Shown here one piece after another: positions 12,470 through 24,865 of a stretch of 64,000 bases of DNA. The stretch spans positions 62,001 to 126,000 of the forward strand of contig JAQGDQ010000131.1 in the NCBI GenBank assembly GCA_030141605.1, read 5' to 3'. The notes below the pieces were generated by a model. It searched no databases and had not been told where the DNA came from. It saw only the letters and a program-made list of their open reading frames with translations. The first letter of the stretch is position 1, and each line of letters starts with the position of its first letter. The DNA is from Tubiluchus corallicola. Taxonomy: Eukaryota > Priapulida > Priapulimorpha > Priapulimorphida > Tubiluchidae. A program made the translations under genes and the position numbers.

Positions 12470-12723
12470 TGATTGAATGGCGGGAAATTTCGGCCGAATT
12501 CACCTGTTATTGGGTGGCTGAAGTTGGCTCCACTTACTGAATGTAACACGTCATGCCAAAATATTTTGATACATGCGGCGTGATCGTACGTTTTGATTCA
12601 ACTGTTTGTTGCTTGGTGTTTTTGTTTTTTAAGTGTTTCGTGTTCAAGTCCATGAATATAGATTTTCTATAATCCGTTACATAGGCCTAGTTGCCTTTCA
12701 GTAATTTTCAACTTTACAAAACG
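12470..12723 (+). promoter_or_regulatory. Candidate promoter and noncoding first exon of the p53-family gene
   Basis: The ATG-containing exon of the p53-family gene begins at a strong acceptor (TTTTTTGTCCAG, ending 14945), so at least one upstream noncoding exon is expected. The best candidate is here: an E2F-type core GGCGGGAAA (12479-12487), an inverted CCAAT box ATTGG (12509-12513), locally higher GC, and a strong donor CAAAACG/GTGAGT after 12723. The pairing is inference, without transcript support. Confidence 0.35.
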
Positions 12724-14945
12724 GTGAGTATAAAGTTTTATGACTTGGAATCCTGTAGACTTATAAAAGTTACATCACATACCGTAATCTACGGTTATAT
12801 ACTTGCAGCTTGCTAATCAGCCTGTTGCCTGAATAAAGTTTCACGTTTTATTTGCTTTGAATAATAGATGAATTGCATGCGTTTTTAGCTTGTTAAAGTA
12901 CATAAATCAACAAATAAAAATTATAATGACTGCATGTGTATTAAATTTTATTTTATTATAAAATGCATACGCGATTGAAAAAATGCAAATACTTGTAATG
13001 TTGTTTCTTGGTATATATATGCATACCATATCAACAAAAAAGTTTGTCTCAAATTTTGTGGTTGCATGTGTTTTACTCTTCTCTCTCTGCCTGTCCAAAA
13101 TCCCCCAACTACAGAAACTAATATATATTATCACTGATATATATTATTGATGATTTAATATAGAATGTACTGTAGAATGGCTTAACTCTCGTTCTTCCAT
13201 AATTATTTTTTATTATCGGTGATTATAATTCACTTGGATCTCCTTTTAGGACAGTTATTGTTAAAAAAAATTGTTGGACATGTGGTTTGAGTATTTTCTT
13301 ACACATTGAATAATCATAAGTTCCTGGGATATTTTTTCTGAATGGGACCCTGAAGTGACAAACTGCGATATGTATCCATCCTTGCACAATGAGCTAAATA
13401 TAGCTGGAGGCTATAAGGTAGAGTCCAGAAACAGGTTTCCAGGCGATTATCCCTTCAGTTACACTCCATCCTGGATATTGCCTAACTTTGTAGCCAAGCA
13501 CATACGTACTATAACCACTCTGCTGATTATTCTCAGCTAATTTAAGTTATGATATTACATTTTAAATGGGAGGCCATTAAAATGGACTCGGACTCACGAC
13601 CTCTGACGATGTTGTGTGACGTGTTTTATCATTGTACAACTGTACACGTGTCTTTTTTCTGAAATAAACTTTACTTACTAAATAAGCCTGTTGAATGCGA
13701 TTCACTGCTACTCTGTGCTACTAAGTCTTGTTTTTCTGAGTTTCTGTGTCGCTTAATCACCTTTGTACGACAATTGCGTGGTGGCGATTGGTGTATCACT
13801 GATATTATTCTGTCCATCTGATGTTTATTTAGATTATTAACAATATGTTATTACGACAACATTTTGTTAACCCAGAGCACATTGTTGTTATATTTTTACT
13901 GGATGACCTAACGTTAGATAATCTGTTACGTTATGTTTTATGATTGATACCAGATAGTCACTTAGAAAAATCTGTCGCCTCCATTTCTACCATTGCCTTT
14001 CTGTTTAGATGATTACTTTTCTATGATCGCGTGCTGCAACTATTTTTACAAACTATTTCCATACAGATTATTTAGAAGTTACTCTGTTATGACCTATGTT
14101 TATGATGCATGCAGCTTCAGCTTGTAAAGATATAATAGTTCCACCTGTATTGACAATAGTTACTGGAGTGCTTAGGCCCATTAAACAGCAAATGCGCATG
14201 TGTTCAATACTGGAGGATCTCTTTCATTCAGTAGCACCATACCGGGTAAATGGCAGTAGTGGCGTCACGATTTCCTGAATGCTTTTGCTGCCCTGCTGGT
14301 AGTTAAACACGTGAGTTGTTGTATGACTAATCGTCCCTGGGAAATTTGGAATCGTCCATTCAGTTGGCGATGCGTCTACACGTGGCCGGGTTTTCACACA
14401 AGAAAACATTTTGCCGTTCGCTTTGTGATTGTGAACTGAGAAGCGTAATACTGTAAAGTGCAGTATTACTTATGAAGTTAGCCGAAACTTCTTCCAGTAC
14501 ATCTGCGTTTAATGAAGTTTTTAGATTTTCTGTATCTATCAGTTGTCGTGAAGAAGAATAAAGCAGCTGAACCATGTAACTGAAGATATTTTAAAGCACT
14601 AATTCTTGGTACGAAGTCACTAATTACTAATAAAGTAATATGTACTAACTACTATACAGTATAAACTTTGCGATTATTTTCTAATCGTAGACTGTACTGT
14701 ATAATATACAGTAAAAATAACTAGTTATGGTGTTGTAGCTAGCGAATTCAGATTGAATGTGAAGCGTAATTTTTTCATGGAATGTTGTGCATTAGTTCCT
14801 AGAAAAAATGATTAATTAAATGTATCCAAATATACTGCATAAAATGGTTTTATTCGATAATTGGACAATAGAGTTTTAAAAAAAATCACTTCTTGTGTGC
14901 TATTTCTTATTACCACTGTCTGCATTTTATTTATTTTTTGTCCAG
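12724..14945 (+). other. Candidate 5' UTR intron of the p53-family gene
   Basis: No protein family was recognised in this stretch. Short open frames near 13355-13540 and 14096-14575 give no familiar motif and lack splice context. It would be intron 1 if the first exon ends at 12723. Confidence 0.35.
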
Positions 14946-17900
14946 AACTAATATACCCCTAAGGATGGCTAGTTTTTCGGATTCGCAAAAAACGAATCCG
15001 CCTTTGTCACAGGACACCTTCAGGTTTTTCCAGGAGTGGGCAAATTTTTATCCTGAGCCGCCTGAAGATCAGTAAGTTTCGTTGACCTATGCAGTTTTCA
15101 AATTTTGGTGTGGAAATTAAGATTGTGTTAAATTTTAATTAACATGAAGTTGTAGACAAAATAACAAAATTTTGTAATAGTGTTAGTTGCAACCTAAATG
15201 ATTAGATTTTGTACCCTTAGATTCATTTACATATGGCATTGCCATAAATTCAATATAAGTTAATTATAACATGATTGACGTCACCATCAAATACTGAAAT
15301 CCACTGCCTTGAATAATTGCAACAAGGGTGTGGCACCTATTCATTTACCATCTTTCTCTCTTTTGTAAAGGTCATTTACAAATGTAAGAACGGATCTGGA
15401 ATATAAATATGGTGATGCTGAATGTGATATGAGTGTGCAAGTGGATCGCTACCAGATTGCATCACAAGAAGGCAAAGACCCAATGCTTTCTGCCGGGGAC
15501 AGCAACCAACAAGAAAGTATAAGGGACCTGGTAAGTAGTAGTAGTAGATTATTAATTATTTTCAAAAGTAGTTAAATTACTTGAAGTGTTACATGAATTT
15601 ATCTTAAATTTCCCCTTGTTTTTAATTGTTAGAATTTTGCCATCTTTAGCTCCATTTATAAAACACATCTGCTTCAAAATGTTTGTGTAAAAATCTTTGC
15701 TAACACTGCAAGTAATATGTAAACTAGATTGTTATTTTTTGATGATCGAAAGTGTTGTTTGATTGGCTATGAGCAAAAATGGTTGCACTTTATTGCACTT
15801 CAAAACTCTGCACATCTTCTTGTTATTTTTTAATTCATTCAAGCTTAAACATTTTTGTAAACCACCCCGTGTTTTAGCTGCTGCTTTTTAAAATCACATG
15901 TTTGTAAAATTATTCAGCCAGTGGTTCAGTAAATATTCAAATCTAGGCCTGCATTGTTCAACATGTTTGTGAGAATTTTTTTTTCGTTACCAACCAAATA
16001 AATAAATAAACTATTATTCACAAGAGTGTCAAATATTCCATTTTTAAGTGATAATTATAGCTCATTACAATTCCTTAACAGTAGTATAACTCTTTTGTCA
16101 ATACATTCAGTGATATAGTTATATTTATTTTGTTAAAATCTTGTTATATTTGCATTAGGAAAGGTAGTTCTAAATAAAACAAGAGATCATAATATAAAAC
16201 ATACATTTGCCAGGCAACACAAGAATTACTTAGGTGTTAACAAAGTCATATCAGGAGTGGTATTTCAGGACTGCAATAATAATTTTAAAAACTAATCATT
16301 TCCACTACAATTATTTAGATATTTATTCATTAGTAATAAAATGCTTGTGCTTTTTGTATCAGTACAGTAATTGCTTCTCACTATATAGTATTAATGAGCT
16401 GTGGCTGCTAGGTTAACCAGTTAAAAGCCTTCAGTTGAATAGGTAATAGGCATATTGCTAAATAATCCAGCCAGTAAACCTTGTTATTAGTTAAGTGGTA
16501 TTTTTCTAAAATTGCCCACCCATTCTCCAGCAAGCCACTCCTGTTAGAGTTAGTAACATTTTAAACGAGGAACCTAGTAAATCATGTTACCATAAAAATT
16601 ATTGCTGACATATTTGTTGTGATTTTGGAATTAAATTTTCATGTTTTTTCTGGAAATTGTGGTTTACTTCTTACCAATACTATGATAGCCGTTCATTTGC
16701 CGGAAATAGAAGAAACAGGGGCGTGATTTTTGAATAATTAGTAATGGCAAGCTGCCCATATTCTAGGAAAACCGTAAGCGTAAACTACGTTTTTCCTTTG
16801 CAAAAACATTCGGTAAAGACGTGTTCGAACACGTCTTGCACTGGGTTGTACTGTATATAGATTTTCGTGGAAAACTCAACTGCACTTGTATTAAATACAC
16901 ACTGGCTTGTGAGTGGCGTTTAGTTGTTTAAACTTAGTGCATAACAACGTAGTGTCTAGACTTGTCAGCGATGTTGAAGAAGCGTTTTAGATGTGGAAAG
17001 TGTGGATTCAAAAGAGTGGTGAGAATTTCTGACGGGAATTGTGGGATTGCATCTTTGTCGTCGTGCGGCTCATGTCTGCATAATTATTTAATTTTTTTAA
17101 TAAGTTGTTAGCGATTCAGTTTTTGCGAGGTTGCGTGATTAATGGGATATTTAGTAGCGAATTAAAATTTATGTAATTTTCTGCATACGTAGAAATGATT
17201 TTTGTATTTGTTCGAGAAAAGTTTGATTTTAATGAGCTCATCTACTGCTAACTGAGAGAATTTAGCTTTCAAAATTAAATTGGCAGTTTGGCACCTCATA
17301 TGTACATACATTTCAAGTGTAATCAGAGTTCACCAGTCAGTAGTCAGCTTCCAAGGAACTAAATTGCAGTGACCCGTTTCATCCCTCATAATTGCGAGCG
17401 GTAACCGTTGCCATTAGTTACCACCGATATCTTGTCCTAATTTCTTTGGCTACTGTTGACAACTTGCTTTCATTTATGCAGACGTGACCGAACAGGAACG
17501 TTTAACACAAATCATGAGTGACCTTGAGATGTCATATTAAGCGAGCCGGACAGCCAAGAAGCATAATACTTGGTGTAAAACAATTTTAATCTTACTAGGT
17601 GGGTCGTCTTCTTGAACTGGCTAGCTCAACTGTTGATCAAGTACTATAGAAGCAAAACAATTATAGAATCAGGGTTGTTATGTAGGCAGAAATTACTAAA
17701 CTTTTGTTTTTTACCGTATTCTTCCCAAAAGTAGTCACCACCGTCTTAGCTTAAACGAAAATTTAGCAAAAAAAACTTCACCGTATTTTAGAACACTTTA
17801 TTTACCGTGTTTAAAACACGGAATTTTTTTCAAAGTTGACTGATATTAACTGGCTAATCTACGGTAAATGCATAATTATTATATTTCTGAGTAATTGGAT

Positions 17901-20900
17901 AAGTTTACTTATCGAACCGCGTAGCAGAAAGATAGAAATGTGTGGAGCAAACTACGGTTTCCTCAACTTGGCAACACGCCGGTAGCTCGTGTTATGAGTC
18001 AGAAAAAGCGTTATTGATTGGGCGGGCTATCAGTCGCTCTTCCGTTGCTCGCTGTCTTGGCTTAATATATACGTGTTTATGGTAGCAGGGAAGACTAGCA
18101 GAGCGCAACACGCGGTTCATGCTGAATCTTGTCCTGTAGTTAATGTGTCTATGAGGCGGCGAGCTTCTGCGCAGGCGTGAGGCTATTTGCCAAAAGTTTC
18201 ATCATTGCTAATCTTGCTATTATTATAACAAGGGACTTTTAGATGTGCTTAGAGTCGGAGAACTTATTTTAGATGATTAGCAGTTATTTGACTGGTGACG
18301 CTATATTAGACTTTGTAGTAAGATGATGGACAAACTTTGGGTATAAACTTTTAATTAAGTGACTTTTTTAAAAATGTCGTTGCAAGTATAGAGCTTGTGT
18401 ATTTTTTAATTTTTTATATGTAGTGATACTTTTTTGATTTGTCTATATTTTTATAATTTCCATGTTTATCAACTGGCAGGTTTTCATACTTATGTCGTCG
18501 TTTTAGAATTTGTTTTGTTTATGCTAGAACGTATGGTCAGGATAATTTATGCAAAATGATTAAGCTAAAATGGTGTTAAAAATTGTACATAAAGACAAAT
18601 TATATTGTTATTGTATATACTATTCATTGGCATTTTACTAAACTAAAACAGGCATTGACATAATTGTCTTCACAGTATTGGAAAATTAGCAATGACAAAA
18701 TTTATTTTGCAGCTTGACCATATTCCTGATCTAAACTTGCCACCAGGTGAATTATTCTCAGTTGACAATCCGGGCATGGGCACTGAAGAGGGATTACCCG
18801 ATGCTTCCCTTAATCAGGTGAGTTTATCTATACTACATTAATAATAATAATAATAATAAGCTTTCAGATTGCTCCATAAATGTATGTTTATATTTGTTTA
18901 TATACGTTAAATAAATAAACAAAATACACATGGATAAACTGTAATGATTTTGTGTGTCTGTGTTATGTATAGATTTGCTTTTAAACCTTTATATTTTTGA
19001 TGATGGCTATAATGCTTAAGGGCCTCAAATAAAGTGAAGTTATAGAGTCAGTAAGATGTCTTTATCATTGGTGAAAAACAGCCAGTTTTGTAAAATGTGA
19101 TTTACTATTTAAAATTTTAACATGTTAGGTTAGTTATTAATTTTGGTCTTTTATGCTTCACTGCAGGGGCAAATCATCATTCCAAATGCGTATGGAAATC
19201 AGTCATACATGTCAGCTATGTTTCCTGGACCTACTCAAAGTGTCATTCCATCAAAGTAAGTACATTTGTTTAATGTAATTGCACTTGTCACTTTAGCATT
19301 TGTGTACTGAAAATATATTACCTCGTAAATAGCTATATTTAATGTTTCAAAATTTTCCAATGAATTTGTTTTGTTATATTTTATGGTTTTTGAGGGACGA
19401 TACAGTTGTATGCAAGCTAAGTGCCTCATGACCGGCTTGCGTCTAACAACTAAAATTTTTCTTTATATTACATGGTTATCTTGCTTTTCTTGAATACAAG
19501 CTGTCTTCTGGCAATATAATTCACTAAAAGACTTTTCTATCCTGTGTATTGTGCACATGAGTAAAAGTTTTATTTGCTATTTTTCAGTGTTGTATATCCC
19601 GGTGAATACAGGTTTAATGTTACCTGCGGAAAGCCTGCTAAGAGCAAATCTGCCAGTTGGACAGTAAGTAAAAGAATTCAGTTCCCAAATATATGTGTGT
19701 AACTTTGTTTAACTCTGCACTTCTGACAAATTGTTTACTGAACATTGCCACTTTGTTTCTGTCTCAGTGCTACCACGTTAAATTCTACTAACCAACGAGT
19801 GCAATATAACAGTGACATAAAAATAAAGGGCTGAGAAAGATTCTTATTTGTCAAGTAAAATTAGGTGTGATTAATTCAACTGTAATTCAACTTGATGCTC
19901 CGAGTAATAACCCATTTAGGCTATCATGCATCCCCGATGATATAAACACTCATGAATGACAGCTGTGAACAACACTGATGAAATTCAACTTGCATGAAAT
20001 GCTTCCCCGATGCCTTTTTCTTACTGAGTTTTATTCAGTCAGAGGCCGTCGCAGAGCTTTGTTTTCCAATGGAAAATCCCAATGGTTTAAAGACAACACT
20101 CATCTGGGATGTGTGGCATTCAAGAATGTACACTGCTCTGTATTTTCTGATTTTTTTACCATTAAATGTGCTTTACATGTAGTTCTGATGAGCATCCTTG
20201 TCTTTTGTTAAATTCCTTGTTGAACTGACATTATTAGACCTACCACAATAAATGTTGTTGAAAGAACAAATTGTGTAGTTGAGGAAAAACTATCTTTAAG
20301 CAATGACTTGAGTAAGATTAGTCATTTGATGGTAATAAGCTAGCAGGAGTAGTTAGAGCTATAAATAAAATAATTGCATTAAATAATCTTGATTATTATT
20401 TTCAGTATGACGAGCTTGGGAACAAACTGTATGTGAAGCCACTGACGCCTTGTCCGTTCCTGTTCAGCACAGGAGGAGATCCGCCGGAGGGATGCACTAT
20501 ACGAGCGATGGCCATTTATCTGAAACCAGAGCATGTGCTAGAAATCGTGAAGCGTTGTCCGAATCATGCCAGTACTAAAGAAGCTATAGGTAGCCTGTTA
20601 AACTTTACTGTTAATAATTTTGATGTAATCATTGGTCATTTATTATGACTGCATTAGGGTTGGATATACAGTAGGCACCGCTTAATATAGTCACTTTGGG
20701 ATGGAAGTGTCTTGACGTAATTAACCGCCTGAATCTATTAGCTAACAGGTGTAGTATTACTAGTATAGAAGTATGAATCATCGCTATCACCCCTCAGCTT
20801 AGTATGCGCTAGAAAGGCTGCAAGAGCTTCAAATGTTAGATGCTTACGCTTATGCTCTATTTTTCAAAATTAGCTCTATTATCTCTTATTTGCTGTATGA

Positions 20901-23900
20901 TGCTTACGCTTGTAAAATCGCAAAAAATACTGACCAGTTGGTGTCACTGCATTGGTGGCATAACAGCAACAGTTAATTGATTAAATGTTCAGTGAGGAAC
21001 AGCAAGATTTTCAAAACGATACCGCTAGGCATGTAATCAAAAGTTTAGCTTCCATAAATCCTTGCACAACAATGTTAATTGCAGCAGACGAGCAGTGACA
21101 GATTCGAAGCAAAAACACTAGTATAGCATATCAGTGCATGATAAACATACTTAACACGTGCTCCTTCTTGCATTATAGTGTATAAAAACAAAGTAAATGT
21201 GACATAAAAGCTCTTAGGTCACAAACACGAGTCTAATAGGAGTTACCCATAACAGATTTTTATGAACCAATTAGGTGACGGATTCTAAAGTGGAGTTGAT
21301 TAGGGGCATAAGGAGCTATTGGTTGTCTAGACTAAAAAAGTTAACAATTGTAGTTTTATACTCTGAACTGTCAGCCTAGGCTGATATAACTTCTTGATAC
21401 ACCCCTGGGTAAAAACAAGTTATTTTGCACACAGACTTCAGGTAAGTGTTAGTAGCTTCCTAATGACCTGTTTTGAATGGTGTTTTACTTTCACAGAGCA
21501 TGTTGCCCCACATCACCTCGTCCGCTGCGATAACCCAAATTCCACATATGATGATGGGACGATCAATGCGAGACATACTAATCGACACAGCGTCGTTATT
21601 CCGTACGAGGTCCCGCAGGCGGGTACCCCATATGTGCAGCATCTGTATCGATTCATGTGCTACAATTCCTGCGTGGGAGGTCTAAACAGACGGCCAATTC
21701 AGCTTATATTTACGTTAGAACATGGGTAAGAGAAGCTTGATTGTTATTCAGTCAGTGGGCATTTGGAGCATTGTTGTAGAAGAGTAACTTTATTTTGTCA
21801 TTTGGCTAAACTTCACTAAAGCGATCTTAAATCTGTACTCCTTGTGATTGAGTATGTCTCATGTAGCAGGTGCTTGTAGTGCTTTGTCTGTCTTATTAGT
21901 CACCAATTGGGCACAATATTGTACTGCTATTAAATGTGATTACAGTTTTTATTTGTTATTTGACTTAAAAGTTAGTGAACTTTTAACTACTGTATTTTTG
22001 TTCACTTAATTTGCTCAAAAGTGCTCAAAAAACTTCCAAATGGCAACAGAACAAATACCATGGTAGTAACAGTAATTTACTTTTTTAACTTGAACCCTGG
22101 AAAACAATTCAAGCAAGTGCTTTTTGTTTACAAAACACCATGTTCTTATCTTTGGGTTACTCACTCATGAAATAACTCAAAAAAGCAGTCCGGCTGTGAA
22201 TGCCGGTCTCATTCTTGTTTATGTTCATGTAATAAGTTGCTAGCTAGTTTTGGATTATGTCACAATAACTTCTAAGTGACACAGAAGAAACTCAATAAGA
22301 AAGTATTCCAGTATTCCATTCTGGACTAGTTAAAATTAAAACAAAAAATGTATGGCAGCTTTGCTTAATTATAGTGATAATTTTTAGAGATGAGGTGCTT
22401 GGTAGGAAAGCTATTGAGGTGAGGATATGTGCTTGTCCTGGAAGAGACAGGAAAGCTGTAGAGAAAAATGTACCTGATCGTCGTGGTGGAAAAAGGCCTA
22501 AAACTGCGGTCCACATGACTGAGGTGACTTCAGTTTCCAAAAAGCCACGCACGGCTGATAAAGAAATATTTACTCTTCAGGTAGTTTAATATACGTAATT
22601 TAAATTGAAAGCTTTATTTTCTTTGCTATTGCTTTTGGCATATTAATAGAGCGTAGATAGTACGCTGCCTCATTTGCATCAGAGAAAACTTGACATTTCA
22701 ATTAGTACAGTCAACCTTAGTCAACAGTCTAGTTAAAGTCGCATAAAGCATGGCTTAAAATATAAAGTCCACACTTGATTAGTGCTGTATGGAATCTGAG
22801 TATCATACGTGCACTTTTTGCGTATAATTGCAATTATCACTAAAAATCTTACTTATACATGACTCGCCTTTTAAACAAGTGTAAAGGTACGTTCCTATGT
22901 TCTACTGTCCTGTCAATTTTGAACTTGTATTCATTTTTGCTTGTTCTTGTAGGTGGAAGGCCGAGAAAACTATGAATTACTTTTGAAAATTAAGCAGAGC
23001 CTGGAATTATCACAGCTGGTGGACCCTACACAAGTGCAACACTATCAGCAACGACAAGCACAATTACAGAAACAGTAAGTAAAGTACTTCCCGTTCTTTT
23101 CACTTTATAGTGGTGGTGTTTATGTATTCTTGGCTGTGGAGTTAAGCAATGCTGGGTAAGCGAATGTATGACCATACTAATGCCTCATGCCAAGAAGGAT
23201 GTACATTTGTACATGATTAAGGCATCTCTGCCATTTAATGTCCAATCTTCACTGATTATAATGAGCAATCTTCTAATGTTCAGTGGATTAAACTGATACT
23301 GAACTAGGTTCTGCACCTGCCACCATCTGCATTGAGTTATTCGAGCTACTGGCTGCTGTGTTGAAAATGAAAAATCACATACTTGCTTGCCAGATTCCTA
23401 AGATGACTCAGCACTAGGGTGTGTCAGGCTTATTTCTGTGTGTTACAACTTTATGTCATCCTTCAGCAAAGTAGACCGTCAATCCTAGCACTGGCAAAAC
23501 TAATTTATAGATTACAGTTTCATGTTTTGAACAAATGATGTTAACTTTATTAAAGTTAAGTGTTTTGAACAAACAATGTTAGCTTTATTAATATCTTTAT
23601 TATTATTATTAATAGATAAACAAATGTGCTAGTACAAAATGCTACAATTAAATAGCATTTAAGAATAAGTATTTTTAAACTATGTTTCCCTACCAAACAG
23701 CTGGCATGACCCTTAAAATAGCAGAACATGATCACTAGTGCACCTCACAAACAAACTGAGCTAAATAATTCCGAATGGTGATTGACAAGGGATGAAAATA
23801 CATTGACAAGTTGATAGTGTATGCAAAATTGCACATACAGGATGTCAGTGAAATTAGTGAAAGAGTAATCAGTTAAATGGCGTGTCTGTTTCCGATGCAC

Positions 23901-24797
23901 ATCTGTGAGTTAAAAACCTTCTTTTAGTGTATTTGTGTTTTGTACAGTGAAAATTCACCCTTACATTAGACTTCGATCTGAAGGCTTTTACTTCCTTAGA
24001 AGGCGCTGTATATTTAACTCTGAGTATGCACTAAGTGTTTTTTATAGCAAGTGCACAGCTTGTAGCTTAATGCACTTTACTGTTTGCACAGTCCTGATAA
24101 TAAATTCGTATAAGCGGCTATTATATAGTCATAGTTGATCTGATATAAAATGTTTTCTACTTGAGGTTTCAAATAGTGTGTAGCCTTTCACTTGTAAAAA
24201 TCAGATTTTGGTTCTTCTCGAGCTTTAATGTGCTGTGCCGTATTGCAAAATTTATCTTTTCAGTTTGTACAATTGTATATCATAAAACCTCTTTCTTGTG
24301 GGTGGAAGTCAGTTAAAACTGCATAGCAGACATTTAACAAACCGTCATAATTATTATAGTATCACAAATAGTATTGCCAGCACGTTTACTGAATCTTTAA
24401 TTTAAGTTTTGTTTATTAAATGAGCCTTCTGCACCTTGTAACAGGCTATAAGCTTTTAAAAAGTCACTATAATTTGCAAGCAGTTCAATGGTGTTAACTA
24501 CCGTGTGTTTCTAAGCTCTTCTGACCTAGCCAATTTGCTAAATTTGTTGTTCAGTTCGCTGAGTATCATCATAATAAAAATTTAAGATTGTAACAGCGTA
24601 TGCTTGGCTAAATAAATTAGTGCACTGAACCTTGTACATAACTGGATTTGTCACCCTTAGGAAAGCTGCTCCTCTTAGAGATTTAATCTGCTATACTTCC
24701 TTTGGTTATTTATTTCATGGAGAGAGAGAAACACAGAGATTAGCATGCAGCACTTACACCATGAGTTTTCAGTCAGTAGGGGAGGGAGGGAGGGAGA

Positions 24798-24865
<68 letters not shown>

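Noticed and set aside
12440-12500. tRNA-like A-box (GGCCGAGTGGCTTAGAC)
   Set aside because: No B-box or cloverleaf could be drawn; the segment fits better as part of a promoter region.
22705-22800. TACAGTCAAC terminus resembling the sequence near 9910
   Set aside because: Short shared ends only; no paired inverted repeat could be located.
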